From positions 12,653,501 through 12,717,500 of the forward strand of contig NC_089727.1 of assembly GCF_035083965.1 (NCBI RefSeq): a stretch of DNA of 64,000 bases. The letters are read 5' to 3'. Positions 13,501 to 24,523 of the stretch are shown here, piece after piece (positions within the stretch are counted from its first letter, which is position 1; every line of letters starts with the position of its first letter). This DNA is from Branchiostoma lanceolatum. Lineage: Eukaryota > Chordata > Leptocardii > Amphioxiformes > Branchiostomatidae. The translations under genes and the position numbers were made by a program. The notes under the pieces are model-generated. The model was not told the DNA's origin, searched no databases, and saw only the letters and a list, made by a program, of their open reading frames with translations.

Positions 13501-14249
13501 ATAGATGTAACTGTGTTCAAGATCGGAGGAGAATGTAGGTTAGTACACAGGAGACAGAACGTTAGAAAAAAGTCAAAGAGAAGGGTTTTAGAGTTAGCTT
13601 GTGAGCTTTCATACTAAATGGGAGTCATCTGCAAACGTGTTTGACAGCACGTCAAACATACCGGGACGTTATGTGTGTATCAGGTAGCATAGTGAACGTA
13701 AGGTTAAAGGTCAGAAAGTTCAGGTTTGTTGACGTTAAGCCCAGGTGAGTTCGCAGACGTGTGTTACCTGTGCACGTCTCAGACAGGACTTCTCGATTCC
13801 TCGGCTTTTCGGTGCAAGTTTAGAGGACCAGGTATGCAGATATGTATCTTGTCGTTCCGGTTATGTCGATACATCGAGAGTTATGCAATGCTAATGCAAT
13901 GTCAGTTGTTGTTGTTGTGGATGTCTTATTTTGTATGTTTAGAACGACTTGTGGTTGTCCGCCTTTAAGTTTCAAGGATGTGCGGCGCCTTTTTGATACC
14001 AGAACACTCATGTTACTGGCTCGTTTCGTAAATATATCATGAGGCAGGGGAGAGGAGTTTGTTGTTCTTCTACTGTTGTTGCTATTGTTCTATCATCATC
14101 ATGTGGTCGTGAAGGTGTCACGGATGTTTAAGGTTTAATTATTGTCTAATGTCAGTAGTAAATGATGTATAAAACTATGGTAAGGTGAGTTATAGTTCCT
14201 TCCCTCAGTTTTTGCAGTGCTGGTCGCCGAGCTTGTCTGGGTGAACCCA

Positions 14250-14360
14250 CGGCCAGAGCCGGCATCTTCCTTCTGCTGGGGGGACCGGTGTAGAAATCAG
14301 AAGAATCACAGAGCCGACATCTTCCTCCTACTGCGGGGACCAGTGCAGAAGCTCATCGGA
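14250..14360. repeat. Short tandem duplication, about 65-bp unit
   Basis: AGAGCCGGCATCTTCCTTCT followed by GGGGGGACCGGTGTAGAA (from about 14256) is repeated as AGAGCCGACATCTTCCTCCT followed by GCGGGGACCAGTGCAGAA (from about 14311). The copies differ by scattered substitutions. The surrounding 13500-15200 has no recognisable gene. An AATAAA occurs at about 15117, so a non-coding transcript is possible but not shown. Confidence 0.5.
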
Positions 14361-14574
14361 GTCCATTTTACAGATGTAAAAACATAGAAATATCGTAGTT
14401 CTATGATCTTACAACTGTGAAATGAATTCCCATGAGCGTCATACGGTATAAATATATCCGTCATTATTTCTTATGGAAACTTATAGTACTTTGGAAAAAG
14501 ATTCTGTAAAGAAGTACTGTAAAATCTTCATAATCTACCAGAATAATAATAGATATATTCAACCTTAATGACGA

Positions 14575-16060
14575 TCACCTGTGTTACAGAAGCTCATCAA
14601 CATAATTTACCCGAACGGTCTATTTTGTGTCTGGACCACAAGTGAAATATACATCCTGTGGAAGTAGTGTATCTTAAATTGGCATGAATCATAGTGTAGA
14701 GTGAGAAGTCAGTCTGTACTAGTAGTGTCATAACGGAAAACTTTCATAAGTAAATCATGTGCATATCTACATATCTAAAGGATTACAATAAGTCAGTGAG
14801 AGAATGATGTGTTAGATGAATAAATGAATAGATATATTTTGTATCTTATTGTAAGTAGAGTTATCCGTTCTGCTGTTATTGTTAGAAAGCTTTGCATGCG
14901 TCTGTAATCAACTTCTGTGCATTCAGTAAATTTTGGATGTTGAGGTGTAGAAGCGTTACAAATAACAAAATATTTAATGTTGACTGAAATAAGTTTTGTT
15001 TTTATATCTTAAGTGATAGTGTGCATACATATAAGCACGAGAGAGTTTGTTTCAATGTACACTTTGGACGTTTCTGGCAGAATTACTTTCTTTCCTTGTG
15101 TATGTCTAAAGTATTGAATAAAGAATACTTTTCTTTGAACTGTTTCTCTGTTTTTGCTTAAATGTCTTTTTGTATCCTCACGTCAGCTACTGTGCCTCCT
15201 GAGTTTGCCTACGATCAAATTGATTGATAGATGTCCTGACCAGTCTTCATAGCTTCTCAATAAGTCAATTATTACATTCAGATTAATTACACTCACCTGT
15301 GTTACAGGTGTTCATGAACATAATTTACCCAAATGGCCTTTTTGGTGTCCAAACCACGAACGAAAGATGCTTCCTCTTAAGGTAGTGTAAAGATTCGCGG
15401 GGGTGTAGGTGGGGCTGGGGAAAACAAACAAGGGTTTGCAATAACAAATTAGAATTTTAGTCAATATCAAACCTTGTATCGAGGGGAGGGCAAGAAGAGT
15501 CTGGGAAATTGTGGGAAAATAAACTTATAACGACGAAATTGTACATAATGCGACATCGTGTTACGTGACGTCTTGCGACACGTCTTGCGACACAGCCTGG
15601 CGTGGCCAGACCGGCCTTAAGGGGCACCACGGAGGGCCCTAGTTTTTTGAGACACTAAGTTCCCAGACAGAGAACTAGTGATCTCCTAAGCCATAGGACA
15701 GCTCAGCTCAGCCGTCCAAGGCTCGCACATGCCAGCCCAATTGGGTGGCATCTTCTCCCACAAAGTGGAGGCTGCCGTTCCATGGGAACGACATGACTCG
15801 CAATTATCTTGCCTGAAGCCCAGAGTAGCTCTGTGGAATTTTCATTTGTGGTCCACAACTGAAACGTTTGAAAAGGCACGTTTGATTCCTCTCCGATATA
15901 CGGGTTAATTTATGTATATTTGGACATCTTTGAAATGAAGAATACATATAATGTTTTTATGTATACCAATCATGCCTGTTGTTGTCTTGCTCCGATATAT
16001 CACTTAATCTAGAGAAAACATAGCCATTTGGGTAAATTATGATAATACACCTTAATGGCA
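14575..16060. repeat. Dispersed repeat in direct and inverted copies
   Basis: A block with CACCTGTGTTACAG, CATCAACATAATTTACCC and TGG-CCAC occurs at about 14577-14640. It recurs diverged at about 15294-15355 (CACCTGTGTTACAG, AACATAATTTACCCAAATGG). The last part reappears inverted at about 16022-16042 (CCATTTGGGTAAATTATGA). The 15320/16040 pair would fold into a stem around about 700 bp, as in a foldback element. Nothing between them codes for a recognisable protein. Confidence 0.45.
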
Positions 16061-16399
16061 TGTTGGTTTTGGGTGAACTCACCTCAATTTGAGTTGGTTC
16101 TGGCGGGTTACACAGGGCCACACTTCAGGCTTTTAAGTCACGGCCCAGTCTTCCATACATGACGCATTTTTTAGGTAGCCTCTAGAGGAAAATGTCAAAC
16201 TATTTTTCTTTTATCCTGAACACACGAATCTTCCCTTCATCAATAGCAATGCTGACTTTTTTTCTACCTGTGTGCTTTGTTTTCATTCATATGGTAATGT
16301 ACCTGACGATGAAAAGTCCACTACTGCAAATAAAGTTCTGGCCACGAACTGCAAGCTTTCAGTTAATCTCACACGCAAACACATACATATTCTCTCTGT

Positions 16400-16470
16400 C
16401 ACACACACGTGCACACACACACACACACACACACTCACACATGCATGCACACACATGCACACCCACCCAC
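16400..16470. repeat. CA dinucleotide microsatellite
   Basis: A CA-rich run with an uninterrupted core around 16411-16434 followed by imperfect CACATG units. Open frames crossing it in both directions are low-complexity artefacts. Confidence 0.9.
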
Positions 16471-16479
16471 TGACCCCCT

Positions 16480-19400
16480 TTAGCCCGCCTGCTGATCACG
16501 AAGCGGTGTACCGGGGTGTGGCGCTTTGAGCAATCTACTGAGGGTGTATTCATAGATAAATAACTACTGAATATCATAACGTTACCTCCGTGTAATAATC
16601 AGAGATTTTGTAACTTTCTTGTTTTACTCCTGAAGGCTTTCCTTGCTTAGTTTCATCTTCAATAATGTCTGAGATGTACTCTATGGGCAAAACACTGCAT
16701 GTGGCACCTGGGGAAAACTCTGGACTGGGCCAAATTCAATTTCCTGTCACCTTTCTGGGACCGTTGACCCTGAACTTCCTGTCAGTCCCTACTATTCAAA
16801 TGACACAACCCACCGTCACAAACACCAAGTGACCACAAAACCTCTGTTTCACGAAGGCAATGATTCTTCAAGGACACACAGAAAATGAAGGAAAAGAACA
16901 ACCTGAACACATGGTACAATTCTTTATTATTGACAATAGAGACCATGTTTTCTGAGACTCTCACAAACACATGATAGGAGACGAATTGTCTGTACATGAT
17001 GTGAGTTGGATGCTGAATGAGTGCATAGAGACATGGCACAAAAATACAATTAACATAGCTGCACATTCGTGTAATTGCTAGAAGTAAAGCTTCCTTGCTT
17101 TACAAAAATATTCTCTAGTAGGGTAGCCTGGGTACCATCCTAGTTTGTTTCTGAGTGCTGTCCTTGCTCGCTAGTTTGTGTGCAAGCAAATATGGGAAGT
17201 GTGCAGAAAACGACCTAGAATGGTACCCCGGCTATACAAGTGGAGCAGGAGCTAATGGCTGTGATATGTGTCCTAAACAAGAAAGCAAAGACATAGTTAG
17301 ACAATGTGATTCTACGGTATGTCAGTTTTCTCAAAGCAGGAATTTTCTTCAATGAGTCCTGGAAGAGAATTACACTTAGGGAGCTGATGCTTCATAAGAG
17401 TTGCTCAACATGACATTAGTGCACTTGTACAAATGTGGGCGGGTGGATTTTGGCATGAAGTTGCACAGAAAGTTTGTTATTGCATTGATTTGGATGAAGA
17501 AATGTTCATAATATAGCAGCTAAATAACAATATCTACTCACTTGCCAATACATGTATGATTATGTACAGACTGAACTTAAGCAAAACAGTCCTGATGACC
17601 AAACTGAGCAAACTGAGGCACATACTAATAGTATAATTCACTATGCTGGCATATACATTGTTCATTATGTATGTACCTACGATGATACATCATATTCTTC
17701 ACATTTTGAATCTCTCCATCTACATGTACAACAGGCCTGGCACATTTTATTGCCCCTTTATATCACTTCCTCATTGAGGATGCAAATTGAAGCCTCTTAT
17801 AGGGAAAGTCAATCATGAGCACAAATATTCAAATACAAATGTACCATACAATGTACTTCAGCAAGACTATTTTTGTGGCATTTTCAAGAAAATGGTAAGA
17901 ATCCCAACAATTACAATACATGTAATACCTTATTAGGATAACTACCAACATAAGACAAAATGTAACGAAGATGGGATAAAAACAATGTACTTAAACAACA
18001 ATAAAACATGGTAACAGAATCAAGAGTTTGTTACAGTGGGGGTAAATGAAGTCTACATAACAGCATTTTCTCTTTTAGTCTGAGAGATGCTTAAAATATC
18101 TAGCTCATTTGCACTGTGCACAAGTAGTTTAACACCATCTACACTTGTATGTTTTTTCTTCAAATACCATGTTGTCCATATATACCATTTTGGCAACACC
18201 TCTGGAGTGGAGAGTTTTGTGTCCATCCTTGGCAACTTGTAGTTTATGAATTGCACTTCTTCTACTTTGCAGAACAGCACACCTGTACATTCAGAGGAAA
18301 CCTCACAGTAAGGTCAAAACTGACTTGACCTTATGGATAAAATACTCTATCTGGGCACACTATAACTGAAGTGACTGAGCGAGTGAAAAATAAGAAATGT
18401 TTGGCAAAGAAAAATATGGTATAAAGACAAGAAATCCCTTTAATATCCTTGTTCTTTTATTTCGAGGGGAAAAAGTGTTGTCTTCTTTAAGAATATTCGT
18501 TTTCAGACTAAACATTTACAGTTAAGTCCCGAATCTTTGCCTGTAGTTCCTGGGGGCCATGATTTCCCTTATCTTTAAACTGTGAAAACTGATGTGCACT
18601 GGAGTCATGCATAAAATCAAGTCAGTGTGGCTTCATGTATATATTCAATATACAATACTTCTAATGTACATTGCTGCTACCCGGGTCATACTTTCACAGG
18701 ACTTATACATACATGTACAATATGTACAGTCTAGCAAAGACAAATCTTTACCTGAAGTCTCTTGAAACCTTTACCTTGCAGTATCCACAACAATTTTGCC
18801 ATATAAATAACACTTCAGTTTGGAACTATACATAAACCTCAACCTGCTTCTTCCAAGGTGTCTTCTCTGGCCTTCTATGTCTTTTAAAGACAATACTGGT
18901 TCAGGCTTCAGCCAGGTATACAAAATGTACCTGCTATAGGTTTCACTACACCCAATTTGCAACCCTATTCACCAGCAAACTTCACAATAATACTTTCAGT
19001 TTACAGTCCTTAACCTTCTCCCTGCTGCCTTACCCTGTAACCAATGCAAATTTGGTGCCAAAAGGCAACTTCAGCAGGTAGAAGGTTAAACACTTTGTAC
19101 ATTGCCTTCTGAAATAGTCATTTCTGTTTTGTCCAACTCACAGTTTTGATATTCAGTAATGAGAATTTCACACGGCAGTGAAAATACAAGTGCAACGCAT
19201 AACCAATTCACCCTCTGTGGGCCACATCTACATATCAAATACACCCATCCTGACTGTCCATCACAATTAGGAATTCAACCAATGATAGCATGGCAATTAG
19301 CCGTTGGACCAATGAGAGAGTGGCTACATGTATGTCAGATTTTTGCATTTTTATGTTTTTTATTGCATTCCTGCTTTTTGACAGAGGTGGGCTGAGCTAA

Positions 19401-19758
19401 GAGATCAGTATATCATTTGGTTCTTGGAAATATAAAAACATGATGCTGCACTGGAAGATAACATGAACACAGTCTGAGAAATATTCTCTACCATGGTTCA
19501 CACAGTATCAGGGAGAGAATGTAAGCTGATATTCCTCTCAGACCTGTTTTATCTTGTTCTCTAAATTTTTACTTTAAAATATTTGATGATCCCAAAAATT
19601 AATCGGTGTGGCCTTAAACTGATAAATCCTTACATCAACATTCAACAAACCTCTCCGATTCACCCTAATGTTCTGATTGAGCTGCTTGACCTATTCCTTA
19701 CTCCCAATTAAGTGGGCTACAAAATTTTAAGCAGGATGTGTTCTGGTTGGACTTAAGT
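16480..19758. other. Non-coding stretch; may include TMEM165 3' UTR
   Basis: No frame here resembles a protein family. On the minus strand it follows the TMEM165 stop codon, so part of it may be that gene's 3' UTR. The stretch 19415-19616 has a GGTTCTTGGA-type segment and ends in an inverted GGCCACACC motif, probably a decayed copy of the repeat family also seen at 12484 and 34742. Confidence 0.4.
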
Positions 19759-22700
19759 TCATTCCTCTTCCTGCCCAATGAAGAAAGCCGACAGGGCGAA
19801 TATCAGGAACACCACTCCCCCTACAAGGGTCACTGCAAGATAATGAGAAGAGAAAGGTTACAAAAAGTATCAACGACAATATATTTTTCTTGCAGTACCT
19901 TGCGAGTCAGAATATAAAGAAGTGCATGCTCTTACAGAGTACATGTATAACATTCTGAACTCCTCACCAAAAACTCTAAAGAAATGGACTAACTAACAAG
20001 GTTTGCCTTATAAACTGGTGTTAATGCTACAGATTGTGGTACAGATACAGAGAGGTCTTACCTGTTCTGACAGAGATCCTTTGGGCTATCATCCTCCCTC
20101 CTATCACAGCCAGACCTGTACAGAGGGCGTGGCCCAAGATTCCACCAATGGTGACGCCCAAAACATCCTGGACAACAAAGGTCACAAACTTCTTAACTAG
20201 TAATGTTGTCAATAAGAGCCTCATATAGTACATATAGTAAAAATTGCCTTGTCATTAACACTTGTCTTGGTATGGCAGGGTAATCAATAAATGGAAATCT
20301 TAACTTTTGAAGCATGTTGTAGACTTAATCATCTAACTGAAGTACATGTGTTATCAAAAGCATTGTAAAGACATTCTGAGATCTTACTGTTTACCATGAT
20401 GTTTCCTTCTTTTTCTTCATCTTCTTTTAATGAGTATGTGCTGAACCTTAGTAGGCTAAGGGCTCCAAGCACAGTACATGCACATCAATTGGACTGTAAG
20501 GTTTTGATCCACTCACAACATCCATAACTGAAGCTAGGAAATTTGTGTAAAGTGCCTTTCTCAAGGGCACAACTTTGGGGCCTTTCAGAGGTTTGAACCT
20601 TGGACCTCTTGATTCACGTGAAACACTCACTCATTACACCACAATGCTGATGGGAATAATCCCATGACAGGAATTGAAAAACACCATTATCAAACTGACC
20701 TCTCGTGCTGCCAGTATGATGGTGGTGATCTGTGAGCGGTCGCCCCACTCCGCTAGGAATGTCATGATGAAGGACTGGAGGAAGATGGGAGAGAAGATGC
20801 CCCAGACGCGCCGCCAGCTGCCGCCCCGGATCACACCTGACTCCACGTCCTGCGTCACAGGTGTCCGCGACTCCATCTCCATCTGGGACAAACAGAAGGG
20901 AAACGTTTAGGCTACTCAAGTTCATCTCCTTCAGCTCTTGGACATTTAAAAAAATCAAGCAATAGGACACAGCAGTGTACAACTAAAGGTCCAAACTACT
21001 ATCTACTTCTTGTAATAGTCCTTGATCCATATCTTATATTATGTGACCAAACCTATTTGATTATTTTTTTTTTATATCACTGGATTGATTATAGGATAAG
21101 GCAGGGGCAGGGCAGGACAGTTATCTCCAAGCAGATGTATGACTTCAGCTTGTTTCATTGGATGCATTTCATTACATTTATTGGCAAATACAAATTTAAC
21201 ACTTTAAATACATACAAAACATCTTAAAATAGCACAAAAAAACAACAGCACATATCTGCTTGGAGACTATAGCACAGCACAGTACAGGGCAGGAGACTGC
21301 GGTGACACCACACCAGTATCATGTTACACACTCAAAACCTTGTTCCCAATCACTGGAAACACAAAACACTGCCAAACAAGTTGCCATAGCAACAGCAGCC
21401 ACACATCCTCTCACCTTCCCGCCTGATACATCTATGCCTTGTTCCAACTGAAGTTGTTTAGCAATCTAGTTAATAGAGATTAAGAAAATGAGCTTGTATT
21501 CATCGATATCATAAAAGACCATATGCCAAAAACGAGCAAAGATACGCGTGAAGGAAAAAATTGCTTGCATGACAATGAAACGAAGGACCATGCAAAAATG
21601 AAATACATTTGTATACCCAAAATAAGGAAAGACATGGTGAAAGAAAAGTATGCAGATGGTTTAAATGAAAATGTCTGTTGTCTCAGGCCACATCAAATAT
21701 TTCCTTGGCTCTTTGATATTCCCAAGTAAAATTTTAGCATCAGGGTAACATAAAAACGGGGGGCTGCGAGGAAGACATGAATCGGGCAATAACAACTCCC
21801 TAAAACTGAGCGTATAAAGACGTTCCCCACAGGCTCTGTTTCATGTTGATCTTCCAGCTCAGCATCATTTCGAATAATTCAAAGAAGCAAGAAATGAAAT
21901 GGCCTTCACGTTTTATCCCATCACCATCTCTCAACAGAACACACTGTTTTACACTGCATAACTTAACAAAAGAGATTTCTTTTCATCTAACCCACCTCTT
22001 CATCTTTTTGTTTGAGCTCCCTCTGTACTTCCTCAAACTCCTCCTGTGCCTCCTCCTCCTGCATGTAGTACCCTTCCTTCAGCATCTTCAGCCCAAAGAT
22101 GACAAACAGGCCGGTGGAGATGTAGTAGGTGTACACACGGGGGATGATCATGGTGGCAAAGCCCATCAGAGCTAAAAACACACAAACACTGGATCTTTTA
22201 GTATTGTAAATGAGTAAGACTAAGCTATGTTCCAGTACAACAAGCAAATATTCAGCTGTTTCTGCTGCAGCCCTCTTCTTATCAGTTGTAGTACTTCCTA
22301 CTAAAGCTAGGTGGCACTGCAGGACAGTGTCATTTCACTCATTCATTTCATTTGAAAATGCCATTAATTCTTTTGGTGGTTAAAGCCATAAAATATCTGG
22401 GAACTCACTCTGGATTAGCTGACAAATACTACTGTAAATGCAGAAATGTTTGCGGTGGTTTTATGTTCACGTTTTTGTGGTGAACTCTTAACTGCGAACT
22501 TAGAACCACTGCAAAAAGCTGTCCCATTGTGTGACTTTAGCGCTACTATTGTTTCAAAGGCGAGCTCAAAATCGCTGCGAACAATCAATTTTCTGCCTAC
22601 CCCGAAATCTAATCCCTGCGAACATTTCTGCATTTGCAGTATTTTTTCCCTATTCTACTTTTAGATTTGATTTTCCTACCCGAGAGAATGGTCATGACTG

Positions 22701-23855
22701 CCAGCGCTCCCAGAGCGCCGATGAACACCGTGACCCGGGAGTATCTCATGGCCATGATGGCGGCAATGAAGAACGTCTTGTCTCCCAGCTCCGAGACGAT
22801 GATCACGGAGAGCGAGGCTACGAATGCATGGATGAACCCAAGATTGGCGCCCTTTGTGTAGGAGCCGCCTATACTGTCACCCTCTGCATTTATCATCCCA
22901 GCTTCCTTAGACAGGGCCACTGTGGAGGCTACCTCACGTTTTTGTATCTAAGAATGACAAGATATCAAAGACTTAAACAAGTGGAAGACCATGGAATACA
23001 TTAACATGTAAGAGTGACTCAAACTTACCTCCACATTTTTCTATACATCTTGCACACACTTTACTACTATCACTACTTTAGGCTATTCTTATTGATTAAT
23101 TTGATTTACTTAAAAAATTGAGTTTGAAATTTACATCTGAATAGGGTACGAAGAATAACACTAACAGTCTAGCTCTACTGCCTATGCATTTTAGCCACCG
23201 AAACATGACACTTTTAATAGCTGCTCCTTCTATTCTATGCATGTAAACTTGTGTCATTGTCAAGGGCAAATTGTAACAAGAGAAGACATCACATGTAATA
23301 CGATGTATAAGCTTTCGGCGTCAGGAAGCATGTGTGTACCCCACATGGAAACCCTACCCTGCACGTCATCATATCATATGACCAGATCTAATTTAAACTC
23401 AAGTCTCAGGGCAACTATTAGGGCATTGTCCATTTGAAGTTAGTGTCATTGTGATACCTAAAAGTAAAAGTTTTACACTTCCTGGATAGAATTCTCTTTC
23501 TTTTTTGGATACATTGATCATTAAATTAAAGTGCCTCTAGCGTTATAATGACAGAAATCTGAGTTGCAGTGTCGGTCACTTCTTCAGTAAACATCTTCAA
23601 AGTGCCACGACATCAGTTGGACAACTCCACCCGGAAGTTGTTTGTTATACTCACGTCTTGTACCGCCTTCTCCTGTTCCTGATCTTCTATGTCGAAGGGC
23701 ATCTTCTCGCCCGCTACGTGTGCTATGGCAGCCAGCATCACCACCACAAACAACACCTGTTGTGAGAGAACTAGGCTCAAAAGTCGTCTGAAAGCCACGG
23801 AGGCCGGGGAAGAAGGTGGGAGGGCGAGCCCGCGTCCGACGCGATTCTGAGACAT
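19759..23855 (-). CDS. TMEM165: TMEM165 (GDT1 family Golgi cation/proton transporter)
   Basis: Six exons on the minus strand, in transcription order: 23855-23655, 22947-22680, 22171-21996, 20882-20700, 20167-20062, 19832-19759. They give 335 residues, close to the human length of 324. The start is the ATG at 23855 (MSQNRVG). A hydrophobic signal-anchor follows (LFVVVMLAAIAHVAG). Exon 2 carries the first family signature SELGDKTFF, exon 4 the second, AEWGDRSQ. These acidic motifs line the ion path in GDT1 proteins. Exon 3 ends in a long Glu-rich cytosolic loop. Exon 5 (GVTIGGILGHALCTGLAVIG) and the last exon (GGVVFLIFALSAFFIG) match the conserved C-terminal helices. The family moves Mn2+/Ca2+ against protons in the Golgi and supports glycosylation. 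The CDS ends in QEEE. Confidence 0.95.
21124..21266. mobile_element. Small inverted-repeat element (MITE-like) in TMEM165 intron
   Basis: TCTCCAAGCAGATGTATG at 21124 is matched by the inverted CATATCTGCTTGGAGA at 21251-21266, enclosing about 140 bp. The end motif CATCTGCTTGGAGACTA recurs alone at 41506-41522, so it belongs to a dispersed family. Confidence 0.6.
22430..22641. mobile_element. MITE with TA-type ends in TMEM165 intron 2
   Basis: A 212-bp element with near-perfect terminal inverted repeats: TACTGTAAATGCAGAAATGT at the left and ACATTTCTGCATTTGCAGTA at the right. Internal GCGAACTTA and GCGGTGG-type blocks recur in a related copy at 41890-42085. The size, the palindromic ends and the absence of any gene fit a Tc1/mariner-type MITE. 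Confidence 0.8.
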
Positions 23856-24523
23856 TGTGTCAATACTCAAGCAGTCTACGTAAGACGATATTAAGAAGAA
23901 TCAATTCTGGCAGGTCTTCGTCTTTTCTTACGAGTCATACGTTGTGGGAAGAGCCCAGAATTGCCGGGAAGCACAGCGAGATTTAGCAATGTCCAAATTT
24001 GTAAGCTCTAGCCGCCATGATAGGTCATACCACAGTTGGGAGAGGGGTGCCAGTAATTAACTAGCGTGAACTTGTTACATTGTGATATTGGTAAATCATC
24101 AACAATACGTACTATTGTGACTATTGACACGAGATATTGATAGATTTGATTAATATTATGTAAGAGTAAAAGTCTCGCTAAAGTTATTTTTGATAAAAAA
24201 ATCTGTCATATTAAATAGATCAAATATGCAATGGAATATTCCACGTCGTGACGTTTGGGGTTACCCGAGGTCATTAAACATCAGCTGGCTGTGTGATTGG
24301 AGTAAAGGTAGGGAGGCACACAAAAGTCTGTTATCTTAAAAGCACCAGATATTCTCCATGCTGAAAAGTCAGTCTGTTAAACATTCTTAACAAGATGCAT
24401 GGAAGTGTTGACTAGTTATCCCATCAATTCAATTCAAAATCTTTCACTTTTAATTTTCCTTCCATATTCATGATTTTTTAGGTGTGATCATCACAGTGAT
24501 GAGTTGTACTAAATCCCAGGTAA
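23856..24523. promoter_or_regulatory. Shared upstream region of TMEM165 and the F-box/WD gene
   Basis: The two start codons diverge across only 668 bp, so this interval probably holds both promoters and 5' UTRs. A TGACGT (CRE half-site) lies at 24249-24254 inside CACGTCGTGACGT. I see no TATA box I would defend. Bidirectional promoter use is inferred from gene layout only. Confidence 0.5.

Noticed and set aside
16192..16577. Overlapping frames on both strands across the CA repeat
   Set aside because: His/Thr and Cys/Val runs are translations of the CA microsatellite; the rest is low complexity.
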